The notes below the pieces were generated by a model, which was given only the letters and a program-made list of their open reading frames with translations, did no database searches and was not told the DNA's origin. From an uncultured Flavobacteriales bacterium (GTDB lineage: Bacteria; Bacteroidota; Bacteroidia; Flavobacteriales; Crocinitomicaceae), in NCBI GenBank assembly GCA_946886545.1, contig CAMPIU010000011.1, forward strand, positions 1-17,946: a stretch of 17,946 bases of DNA. The letters are read 5' to 3'. Below are positions 1 through 6,537 of the stretch, in pieces (position 1 is the stretch's first letter; each line of letters starts with the position of its first letter). The position numbers were made by a program, and so were the translations under genes.

Positions 1-62
1 CTTTAAAATGTACTCGTTTGAGTAACAGGAGTAGGGGTGCTCTTGTTTTTTCGATTAATAGC

Positions 63-98
63 AAAAAAAATCCTTTGTCTTTTGGCAAGGGATTTTTT
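63..98 (-). terminator. Rho-independent terminator, probably bidirectional
   Basis: A 13-bp stem (65-77 with 86-98, one T/G pairing) encloses an 8-nt loop and has A/T runs on both arms. On the minus strand it begins directly after the epimerase stop codon (100-102) and runs into a T tract. The T run on the other arm would also let it serve a converging gene beyond the left edge; that part is inference. Confidence 0.75.
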
Positions 99-99
99 G

Positions 100-987
100 T
101 TATCCAAAAATACGGTGAATTGTTGAATTAAGATTTCCATGCCGGAAAGAAAATCCTTCGGAACGGATTTTTTCATTCGAAACTTTATTCCCACAAACCA
201 GCATCATGGCCATTTTCCCGAAAAGAAGCCGCACAATAAATTTTGGAACTGCGGGTAACAATCTTTTCTTCAGAATTTTAGCAATCAGTTTGGTTAGTTC
301 TTTATTTGTGGTATTTCCCGCAGAAGCATGGTAAGCACCCCGTAATTTATTCACAATCACAAATTCAAATACGCGGTAAAGATCCTCACAGTAAATCCAG
401 GGAATTGCCTGTTCTCCAGAAGCTAAAACTGCTCCAAAACCTTTTTTAACCGGATTAGCCAATTTCTGCAAAGCTCCGCCAGATTCGCTCAACACCACTG
501 CAATTCTGACTTTGGAAACCAGACAGATCTGTTCAAACTGATCGGCTGCCTTTGCCCATTTCCGGGTAATATCTGAAATAATATCATTCCCAAAAGAATC
601 GGATTCTTTGTAAGTTCTTTCCGGATGATCAAATCCGTAAGCCACGGCTCCGGATGCAGATACATAATGCTTTATATCCGGTGATTTTTCAAATGATTCA
701 AACAAAAATAAGCTTGTATTCACTCGTGAATCATACAACTCTTTGATCCGTGAATTGGTCCATCTTTTTGCTGCCAGTTCTGCACCGCACAAATTAATTA
801 ATACAGTGGTTTTTTCAATAGCTAAAGGATCTATTGTTTTGGAATCGGGATCCCAATTCAGGAAAAAGCGATCCAAATCGGACGCTTTCCGGGTCAGGAT
901 CCAGACTTCATGACCGGCATTTCTCAAATGGTTTGCCAAACCTGTTCCAATCAATCCTGAACCTCCTGCTATTACTATCCTTTCCAT
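100..987 (-). CDS. TIGR01777-family NAD(P)-dependent epimerase/dehydratase
   Basis: A 295-residue protein, the usual length of the TIGR01777 (YfcH-like) branch of the extended short-chain dehydrogenase superfamily. The N-terminus carries the Rossmann dinucleotide-binding glycine motif AGGSGLIG (residues 7-14). A family-typical stretch follows with INLCGAELAAKRW (about 64-76) and the YVSASGAVAYG block (about 108-118). The last 50 residues (LLFGKMAMMLVCGNKV, then EGFSFRHGNL) match the DUF1731 C-terminal domain of this family. The natural substrate is not established for the family, so only an NAD(P)-dependent sugar-epimerase-like role can be inferred. It is a single-gene unit with a strong terminator immediately downstream. 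A weak TATCTTTC element at 1020-1027 (minus strand) is a possible -7 promoter box. Confidence 0.9.
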   Translation of the reverse strand: MERIVIAGGSGLIGTGLANHLRNAGHEVWILTRKASDLDRFFLNWDPDSKTIDPLAIEKTTVLINLCGAELAAKRWTNSRIKELYDSRVNTSLFLFESFEKSPDIKHYVSASGAVAYGFDHPERTYKESDSFGNDIISDITRKWAKAADQFEQICLVSKVRIAVVLSESGGALQKLANPVKKGFGAVLASGEQAIPWIYCEDLYRVFEFVIVNKLRGAYHASAGNTTNKELTKLIAKILKKRLLPAVPKFIVRLLFGKMAMMLVCGNKVSNEKIRSEGFSFRHGNLNSTIHRIFG

Positions 988-1142
988 CTATTGTTGTGAT
1001 TTTAAAATTTTCATTCAAAGAAAGATATAAAATCGAGGTCACTCTGAAAATAATTTTGGGGAAACTATCAATGCAAGAAATTCTATCCGGAGTCAAAACT
1101 TCTTCAAGCAACGGATTTAGAGGTATTCTCGATATACGATAT

Positions 1143-1822
1143 TTACCATCTATATCTTACACCCATAATTAATTGTCCTCGTGAATGTTCAATAGAAGAC
1201 AATAATTGCCCATAATAAGCTAATCTGGAAGTGAACCATAATTTTTCAGTCAGTTTAACAGATAAATCAACATGTGGCTGAATTTGAATAGTAATTGCGT
1301 TACTCGCGCCAGCTAGATTTGTTTCCTTTGAATAGCTATTCCTGATAACGTCCAAACTATCTGAATAGTATCCTTCTGGCACAAAAACCCGCTGACCTTG
1401 CTCCTTATAACGTAATAATATCGCATTCACAACATTAAGTCCTACTGAAAAATTCAAATTTTCTTTATCTAAAATTCTGTAATTTACTCCAGCCTGGATT
1501 CTAAAAGAAGATGTTCTTGAATAAATCACTGTCTCTCTTTGACCATAACCTGCATACACAATAGAACCGTGTGGTGTCCCGTAATAGTAGTTCGTATCTA
1601 ACAGTATCTGAGAATCTTCATTAAATTCAAGAAGTTTAATCCAAATTCTGACGACCATTTGGGTAACTTTTGAAATTGATGGTTGTAATTTAACTCGACA
1701 TCCCAGGCATAGGTTTTTGAATTGTGATACTCGATCCCACCTAGAACCGAGAGTGCATTATTTCCTTCTTGTGAAAAGACAAAGAATGGACAAAACGACA
1801 AGATTAAAAATGCTTTTTTCAT
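1143..1822 (-). pseudogene. Outer-membrane beta-barrel protein gene, frameshifted
   Basis: Two minus-strand reading frames overlap at 1598-1658 and together look like one protein of about 225 residues. The first (1822 down to 1598) starts MKKAFLILSF and has a signal peptide ending near VFSQ, then alternating polar/aromatic strands (GGIEYHNSK, VELNYNHQF). The second frame (to 1143) continues amphipathic strands (SFRIQAGVNYRI, NLNFSVGLNV, KLWFTSRLAYYG) and ends GVRYRW. A terminal aromatic residue is typical of outer-membrane barrels recognised by the Bam machinery. The frames join as GLNFL/EFNEDSQ near 1625-1640, which needs one missing base (-1 shift). No canonical slippery heptamer is visible, so a recent mutation or sequencing error is likelier than programmed shifting. 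No specific family is recognised. TACGTTTA at 1842-1849 (minus strand) is a possible -7 box. Confidence 0.7.
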
Positions 1823-2050
1823 AAATCACTTATTTAGGAATTAAACGTAACCAGGTCGAATTTCGTATAAAACTGGTGGGACACTGGAAAAAACACTTCA
1901 TATTAATTCAACCAATGAGAGAATGGTTTTCCGAAATCTTATATACAATGGGTATTAAATAACCTGGAAAAAGAATATCAGATGCCAGCATTTTAAACAA
2001 TGCCAAACGAATTTACAGAGGAAAAAGCATGTCGTTTGTTATAAACCTGT

Positions 2051-2059
2051 TACTTTTAC
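2051..2059 (+). promoter_or_regulatory. Putative -7 promoter element TACTTTTAC
   Basis: TACTTTTAC matches the Bacteroidota -7 pattern TAnnTTTG except that the last conserved base is A, followed by C. It lies 31 nt before the ATG of the lipoprotein gene at 2091. The identical nonamer precedes the thioesterase gene (4058-4066). No well-spaced -33 TTG is seen; TTTG at 2035-2038 is too close. Confidence 0.5.
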
Positions 2060-2090
2060 ATATCACGTCATTTTGAATGAAACAAACACT

Positions 2091-2882
2091 ATGAAAAAGT
2101 ATATTTTCCCTTTATTACTTGTAGGATTAGTATCCTGTGGTTCTGATAATTCGGACGAGAAAAAAACCGAAGAGAAAAAAACCATCGTCAAGCATTTCAA
2201 AAATGAAGCTGAAATGGATCGTCATGTATTGGAGTTGAAGAAGATCACAGAGTCTTCCGGTTTAACTGCCAATTCGTTGCACTATGAAAAAGGTGATGGT
2301 ACGATGATAGAAGTGATCGGACATTTGGATACGGCAAACGTCATTCAAATCATTGAAGAACAATTTTCCGAAGGAAGCGGTAAAACAAACGGTACGCGTT
2401 TTTATTTCCTGAACAACGGGAAACCATTCGTCACACAAGAACTTATTGATCAGGTCAACGGTTCAAATGAAGCGGTATTTATTGATCGTGTTTCTTATTA
2501 CGATGAAAAAGGAAAAGTGATCAAAACCAAGGAGCGCCATGCTTCATTCGAGGATGACATCAACAAAATGAGCTACAAGGCAGCACCTCTTCATGCCATT
2601 AGTGTTGACAGAGCGATGGATGCATTGAATTCCGAAAAAGAATTTGCAACAACCTTCCAGGGTTTTGTGAACCAGGATATGTTCAGCTACATTATTCTTG
2701 GTCCGGATGATCCGAATGGATTTACTACTGCCTTAAGATTAGATTACAAAGATCAATTGGTCAATATTTTGGCAAGTGATCCTGAAAAATACATGGGTGC
2801 ACATGTCAAAGTAAACTTTGAAGTTCATGTGGATCGCGGCTTTGAATTCCAGGTTTATGCGGGCGGGAAATTCGTCGATTAA
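2091..2882 (+). CDS. Putative lipoprotein of unknown function
   Basis: The 263-residue product begins MKKYIFPLLLVGLVSC, a lipoprotein signal with lipobox LVSC and acylated Cys16. I chose ATG 2091 over the upstream in-frame TTG at 2073 because the signal peptide starts here. After the Cys comes an acidic/lysine-rich linker (residues 17-35), which may act as a tether or surface-export signal in this phylum. The rest is a soluble mixed alpha/beta region without membrane segments. I recognise no catalytic motif. The C-terminus (VKVNFEVHVDRGFEFQVYAG) looks beta-rich. It is transcribed alone, divergent from the broken beta-barrel gene and convergent with the sugar isomerase gene. Family unknown; it may be a periplasmic or surface envelope protein. 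Confidence 0.85.
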   Translation: MKKYIFPLLLVGLVSCGSDNSDEKKTEEKKTIVKHFKNEAEMDRHVLELKKITESSGLTANSLHYEKGDGTMIEVIGHLDTANVIQIIEEQFSEGSGKTNGTRFYFLNNGKPFVTQELIDQVNGSNEAVFIDRVSYYDEKGKVIKTKERHASFEDDINKMSYKAAPLHAISVDRAMDALNSEKEFATTFQGFVNQDMFSYIILGPDDPNGFTTALRLDYKDQLVNILASDPEKYMGAHVKVNFEVHVDRGFEFQVYAGGKFVD

Positions 2883-2981
2883 TTGAAAATGTAGTCCCGA
2901 TAGCTATCGGGATGAGAATTGAAAAGGAGATGGATTCGACTTTTCTTGGTCATCTTTCTTTCCAATTTTACATTTTCAATT
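2881..2981. terminator. Complex hairpin region between convergent genes
   Basis: AATTGAAAATGTA (2881-2893) is the exact reverse complement of 2969-2981. This 13-bp stem encloses the 18-bp perfect palindrome at 2895-2912. The stem overlaps the stop codon of the upstream plus-strand gene and lies 6 nt beyond the stop of the minus-strand isomerase gene. It could fold on either transcript and act as a bidirectional terminator. A good T tract directly after the stem is lacking, so the termination role is inferred. Confidence 0.5.
2895..2912. repeat. REP-like perfect palindrome TCCCGATAGCTATCGGGA
   Basis: An 18-bp perfect palindrome lies 12 nt after a stop codon. It is flanked by 9-bp direct repeats AATTGAAAA (2881-2889 and 2917-2925). 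A diverged copy with compensatory stem changes and the same GATAGCTA core is at 4603-4620. As I recall, this palindrome is common between genes in Bacteroidota genomes, but that cannot be checked here. Confidence 0.7.
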
Positions 2982-2987
2982 CTCCAT

Positions 2988-3974
2988 TCACTTGATCTTG
3001 CCCAATTCTGCCTTCAAATAATCGATGATCTCGATTTCAATAGGATCTCCGTTCTTTAAATCGGATAAATAAAGTGAAATCCAATCGATCAGATGAATCA
3101 GGTAAATACTCTTTTCAACGGGAGAAGTTCCTTTCGCTGAAATGATTTCAACCCTGTCTGTTTTTGATTTGGTTCGTTCAACAGAGATTTCAAAACGCTT
3201 TTGATTGCGTACAGACAAATCTCCTGTTTGAATGAACAAGCATGCATAGCGATTGTCTCCACCACCCCATCCTACAAGTTCATTGTGGTTCATTTCAGGA
3301 ATTACGTGCTGCCAGCATAACTCTTTTGAATTTTCATTGAGTTGTTGCTTGGCGCGAATGGTGATTCCTTCGTATTCCGAACCTGCATAAACGGCAACAG
3401 TTCTTTTTTGAAGTTGTTTGGCCACACGCATGGCTTCCATTTTAATATATTCCAAATCCGAATCGATCAGTTTCTTTCCATTCGAAATTTCATTCAGAAT
3501 GGCCGGATGAGCGTAACCGAACTGAAGGAAAATATTACTTAACTGAACAAGGGAAAAGGCCAATGCAGTTCTTGGCGGATTTCCACCCGGAACTAATACG
3601 TATTGGTAATTATTTGATTTACAAAACTCAGCGAGCGCCCCTCCGGAGCAAATTCCGATAATGGCTGCCCCCTTTGTTTTTGCATCCTCCAGCGCAAATA
3701 AGGTTTCTTCCGTATTTCCGGAATAAGAGGATCCGATGACCAAACTGTTCTGATTTACAAAAGCGGGTAAGGAATAATCCTGTACTGTCAGTACAGGAAT
3801 CGAACAGTAATTTTGAATCCATTGAGCTACAATTCTGCCCCCGATTCCGGATCCGCCCATACCGCAAATAACGATGTTTCGGATGTCCTGATTTGGTTTG
3901 ACAAAACTTACTTTAGCAGCTATTTCTAAAGCTTCACTGATGTTGGACGAAAATTCCTGAATGAGTTTTTCCAT
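2988..3974 (-). CDS. Bifunctional phosphoglucose/phosphomannose isomerase
   Basis: A 328-residue SIS-fold protein of the archaeal/Bacteroidota PGI/PMI type. It interconverts fructose-6-phosphate with glucose-6-phosphate and mannose-6-phosphate in the cytoplasm, supplying glycolysis and mannose-derived envelope sugars. Visible signatures are GMGGSGIGG (residues 38-46), SSYSGNTEE (82-90, phosphate-binding Ser/Thr), PPRTALA (133-139, family-typical Arg), NENSKEL (213-219) and PEMNHNE (226-232, with the Glu and His used in catalysis in this family). The C-terminal GDPIEIEIIDYLKAEL is also characteristic. Length is normal and all motifs are intact. The gene is single, divergent from the thioesterase gene with 105 nt between starts, and ends against a shared hairpin region. 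Confidence 0.93.
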   Translation of the reverse strand: MEKLIQEFSSNISEALEIAAKVSFVKPNQDIRNIVICGMGGSGIGGRIVAQWIQNYCSIPVLTVQDYSLPAFVNQNSLVIGSSYSGNTEETLFALEDAKTKGAAIIGICSGGALAEFCKSNNYQYVLVPGGNPPRTALAFSLVQLSNIFLQFGYAHPAILNEISNGKKLIDSDLEYIKMEAMRVAKQLQKRTVAVYAGSEYEGITIRAKQQLNENSKELCWQHVIPEMNHNELVGWGGGDNRYACLFIQTGDLSVRNQKRFEISVERTKSKTDRVEIISAKGTSPVEKSIYLIHLIDWISLYLSDLKNGDPIEIEIIDYLKAELGKIK

Positions 3975-3991
3975 AATTCTCTTTGAAGGTT

Positions 3992-4000
3992 GTAAATATA
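3992..4000 (-). promoter_or_regulatory. Putative -7 promoter element TATATTTAC
   Basis: On the minus strand this reads TATATTTAC, matching the window's recurring TAnnTTTAC. It sits 17 nt before the isomerase ATG (3974). No convincing -33 TTG is present. Confidence 0.5.
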
Positions 4001-4057
4001 GTAAGGCTTTTTATAACAGAAGAAATTTTAAAAATCTTCACTTGGAATAAATTAATG

Positions 4058-4066
4058 TACTTTTAC
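4058..4066 (+). promoter_or_regulatory. Putative -7 promoter element TACTTTTAC
   Basis: TACTTTTAC lies 13 nt before the thioesterase ATG (4080) and is identical to the element at 2051-2059. The short distance implies a very short 5' leader, which is common in this phylum. Confidence 0.55.
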
Positions 4067-4079
4067 GAAAAAAAGGAAA

Positions 4080-4592
4080 ATGAAGCCTAGAAATGCATCG
4101 GAAACCCTAGCTATTACTACAAAAGTTGTTTTACCGAATGATACCAATACACTAGGAAATTTATTTGGAGGTCAGCTGTTGGCATGGATGGATGAAATTG
4201 CGAGTGTCTCCGCTCACAGACATTGTCGCCGTGTGGTTGTTACTGCAAATGTGAACAACGTAAGTTTCAATTCTCCGATCAATCACGCTTCTATTGTTAC
4301 ATTGGAAGCAAAAGTTTCACGTGCATTCAATTCTTCCATGGAGATTTTCGTCGACGTATTTGTGGAAGACAATATTACAGGCAAGAGAAGTAAATCGAAT
4401 GAAGCTATTTACACCTTTGTGGCGGTTGATCAGCACGGCGGTCCGATTCAGGTTCCTGAATTAGTTCCTGAAACGGAGGAAGAAATAGAACGTTTTGAGG
4501 GAGCATTGAGAAGAAAACAACTGGCATTGATTTTGGCAAAGAAAATGACTCCGAAAGATGCAACGGAATTGCGGAAGTTGTTTATGGAATAA
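4080..4592 (+). CDS. Acyl-CoA thioesterase (hotdog fold, YciA/Acot type)
   Basis: The 170-residue cytoplasmic protein carries the hotdog thioesterase signature LGNLFGGQLLAWMDE (residues 25-39): the loop Asn, the GGQLL helix start and the acidic Asp38. This is followed by VTANVNNVSFNSPI in the second half of the domain. This family hydrolyses acyl-CoA to free fatty acid and CoA. It has a single hotdog domain of normal length, so it would be expected to oligomerise. The last 40 residues form a charged helix (ETEEEIERFEGALRRKQ). An A-rich, weakly SD-like stretch precedes the start. It is monocistronic, and a palindrome lies 10 nt after the stop codon. Chain-length preference cannot be read from the sequence. 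Confidence 0.92.
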   Translation: MKPRNASETLAITTKVVLPNDTNTLGNLFGGQLLAWMDEIASVSAHRHCRRVVVTANVNNVSFNSPINHASIVTLEAKVSRAFNSSMEIFVDVFVEDNITGKRSKSNEAIYTFVAVDQHGGPIQVPELVPETEEEIERFEGALRRKQLALILAKKMTPKDATELRKLFME

Positions 4593-4602
4593 ACGAATTA
4601 TG

Positions 4603-4620
4603 TCCTGATAGCTAACAGGA
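4603..4620. repeat. REP-like imperfect palindrome with flanking direct repeats
   Basis: TCCTGATAGCTAACAGGA shares its GATAGCTA core with 2895-2912. The stem changes are compensatory (TCCTG with CAGGA instead of TCCCG with CGGGA). It is flanked by 9-bp direct repeats ACGAATTAT (4593-4601 and 4622-4630), with one base between the palindrome and each repeat. The first repeat starts immediately after the thioesterase stop codon. The hairpin may also serve as a terminator. Confidence 0.65.
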
Positions 4621-4762
4621 TACGAATTATCTGTAAATCAATCATTTCTATTTTTTGAATGTAATTCCGCAATATTACGTCCCAACCACATATATCTGTG
4701 TAATCCATATCATCTGCGTGCTTTAGTAAGCCCACGTAGATTTGATTGATAGTGTAGTTTCG

Positions 4763-5740
4763 TTATTTTTCCAGTGCTAGTTTTATTTTTTCTGCATCCT
4801 GCAAATGCATGCACTTGAAGTGTTTTTTCGGACATTCTTTGTATCCGATCTTCGAACAGGGCCTGCAGCTCAATCCTTCCACTTCGTGAATGGTATATAA
4901 TGATTTGTTTTGCGGAGCATAGGTATACATTCCGAAATCAGGAACCGTATTTCCCCACACACTCACGATCGGAGTTTCGAAACAACTCGCAATGTGCATC
5001 AAACCGGTGTCGCCGGTGAGTAGTTTTCCGCAGTGTTTGGTCATGAATGCGGATTGTCTCAGGGTAAGTTTGCCACAGAGGTCCAAAACCCGCTGGTTGG
5101 GAAGATGTTTAATCAGTTCGGATGCACGTTCCGAATCCATTGGTCCACCCAGCAAAACAACCGGCATCTGAACTCCTTCCAGGATTTTCGCCATTATGGA
5201 AACAGGCATTTGTTTGGTCGCATATTGAGCTCCCATGGCTACGGCAATAAATTTCTTCGAAACAAGGGCAATCGAATCCAGTGAAACAATATCTGCATCC
5301 GACAGGAAAAAATCGCAAGGCTTCCCATCGTTCGTAACTCCCAGTTCTTTCACCGCTTCAAAATAGCGATCCACCACATGTACTTTCGGCATGCGATTGA
5401 TCTTAAAAGTGGTAAGCAGGAATTTATTGACGTTTGCTTTGGGAAAAGCAAAGGACTTCACCTTTATAGCTCTTTTCAGGCGCAATGTTCTGATGTTATT
5501 ATGCAGATCGATTACGTAATCGTAATGCTCGTTTTTCAACAAATCAACCACCTCATCAACCGATTTTTCAATGGTAATGATGCGGTCGATATACGGATTG
5601 TGGTCCAGAACAGATTGAAATGCTTTCTTGGTGATAAAATGAATCTCCGAATCTTTCAATTGTTCTTTGAGGCAGCGTACAACGGGCGTTGTCAATACCA
5701 CATCTCCAATTGAACTAAAACGAACCACCAAAATTTTCAT
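4763..5740 (-). CDS. Glycosyltransferase family 9 (heptosyltransferase-like)
   Basis: A 325-residue GT9 enzyme predicted to transfer a sugar from a nucleotide donor onto lipopolysaccharide core at the inner face of the inner membrane. I start it at ATG 5740 because MKILVVRFSSIGDVVLTTP is the classic GT9 N-terminus; the 15-codon extension to 5785 has no family counterpart. Further signatures are VIDLHNN (76-82), VAMGAQYATKQMP (167-179), VVLLGGP (194-200) and the donor-site GDTGLMHIASCFETPIVSVWG region (243-263). The C-terminal Cys pattern C292xxC295, C303, C310-Met resembles that of heptosyltransferase II relatives. The acceptor and exact sugar cannot be read from sequence. It lies 68 nt downstream of the coiled-coil protein gene on the same strand, with a hairpin between. 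TACCTTTAC sits only 4 nt before its ATG. Confidence 0.9.
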   Translation of the reverse strand: MKILVVRFSSIGDVVLTTPVVRCLKEQLKDSEIHFITKKAFQSVLDHNPYIDRIITIEKSVDEVVDLLKNEHYDYVIDLHNNIRTLRLKRAIKVKSFAFPKANVNKFLLTTFKINRMPKVHVVDRYFEAVKELGVTNDGKPCDFFLSDADIVSLDSIALVSKKFIAVAMGAQYATKQMPVSIMAKILEGVQMPVVLLGGPMDSERASELIKHLPNQRVLDLCGKLTLRQSAFMTKHCGKLLTGDTGLMHIASCFETPIVSVWGNTVPDFGMYTYAPQNKSLYTIHEVEGLSCRPCSKIGYKECPKKHFKCMHLQDAEKIKLALEK

Positions 5741-5775
5741 GGAGGTAAAGGTATAAAAAAGATCAGGTTCAAAGA

Positions 5776-5803
5776 GTGGGGACATGATGCATCACATCCC
5801 CAC
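5776..5803 (-). terminator. Hairpin after the coiled-coil protein gene
   Basis: The arms GTGGGGA (5776-5782) and TCCCCAC (5797-5803) pair. Inside them is the 10-bp palindrome TGATGCATCA, separated by two mismatched bases on each side. The hairpin starts 5 nt after the minus-strand stop codon (5809-5811). The next T run (5755-5762) is about 14 nt beyond the hairpin, so it is at best a weak or partial terminator before the GT9 gene. Confidence 0.45.
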
Positions 5804-5808
5804 CGGAA

Positions 5809-6468
5809 CTATTTTATCTTCTTCAGCAAACCTTCCACTTCTCCGAGCTTTGTGGTTTGTGTGCCGATTTCCCCTTCTTTCTTTTGGCTGGCAGCTTCAT
5901 CGTCTTTGATTTTCTGTTCTGCTTCAGCAATCTTTTTCTTGTAATCTTCGATGTCTTTTTTGGAATCCTCAATGTCTTTCAAGAGGTCTTCTTTCTCTCC
6001 AGTTAACTTTTTAAGTGTTTTTGCTTCCGCTTCGATCATTGCGTTCACACTTTCTTTTGAGGCGGCTTGTGCAAATTTCTTGGCGCGGCTTTCAATTTCT
6101 TTGTATTGATCACGGTGCTGACCGCTATTCATGTAAGTTCCTCCCAAATCAACGGCAAAAGCAACTTTAATTTCAGATCCGCTTTCAATGATCTTTGCAT
6201 ATCCGTCGAAATACTTGTCGCCCATTGCCTTCATTTTGGCTTCTTTCGCGGTGTACTCTCCTTTTGAACTGTTGTACTTTCCACCCCAGTCTTTCATTTC
6301 GGATTTCAACTCCTTTTCTATGATGTCTTTATTCCCGAATGGGATTGTCACGACAATGGCATCAAAAGATCCGTGGGAGAAACTGATTTTATCACTGGAC
6401 GTTTTTATTTCCTGGCTAAAAACAAAGGTGGTAAATAATGTAGTAGCTAAAAGTGTTATCTGTTTCAT
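5809..6468 (-). CDS. Exported coiled-coil protein of unknown function
   Basis: The 219-residue product has an N-terminal signal peptide (MKQITLLATTLFTTFVFSQ, cleavage likely near residue 18-19), so it is probably periplasmic. A globular region of about 130 residues follows (SFDAIVVTIPFGNKD, then AFAVDLGGTYMNSGQ). From about residue 130 to the end it is highly charged Lys/Glu/Asp/Ala sequence with heptad-like spacing (KLTGEKEDLLKDIEDSK), predicted as a long coiled coil. No lipobox or membrane anchor is seen. No family is recognised. It is divergent from holB (69 nt between starts) and lies upstream of the GT9 gene on the same strand, so an envelope role is possible but not shown. Confidence 0.85.
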   Translation of the reverse strand: MKQITLLATTLFTTFVFSQEIKTSSDKISFSHGSFDAIVVTIPFGNKDIIEKELKSEMKDWGGKYNSSKGEYTAKEAKMKAMGDKYFDGYAKIIESGSEIKVAFAVDLGGTYMNSGQHRDQYKEIESRAKKFAQAASKESVNAMIEAEAKTLKKLTGEKEDLLKDIEDSKKDIEDYKKKIAEAEQKIKDDEAASQKKEGEIGTQTTKLGEVEGLLKKIK

Positions 6469-6525
6469 AGTATTTATTTTTGCATAGGCAATTTACAAAT
6501 TATCTGCCAGATTCGGCATAAAGCT

Positions 6526-6534
6526 TAAATTTAC
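6526..6534 (+). promoter_or_regulatory. Putative -7 promoter element TAAATTTAC
   Basis: TAAATTTAC is another TAnnTTTAC match, only 3 nt before the GTG start of holB (6538). If used, the mRNA would be leaderless or nearly so. Confidence 0.4.
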
Positions 6535-6537
6535 AAC

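Noticed and set aside
834..1172. Plus-strand 112-codon open frame over the epimerase start
   Set aside because: It overlaps the well-supported epimerase N-terminus on the other strand and has low-complexity, Ser/Leu-rich content with no recognised motif.
1598..1658. Programmed -1 ribosomal frameshift in the beta-barrel gene
   Set aside because: The overlap has no standard slippery heptamer in the right phase and no obvious stimulatory hairpin; mutation or sequencing error is simpler.
5741..5785. Upstream ATG at 5785 for the GT9 gene
   Set aside because: The 15-residue extension precedes the canonical GT9 start MKILVVRFSS and overlaps the hairpin behind the neighbouring gene.
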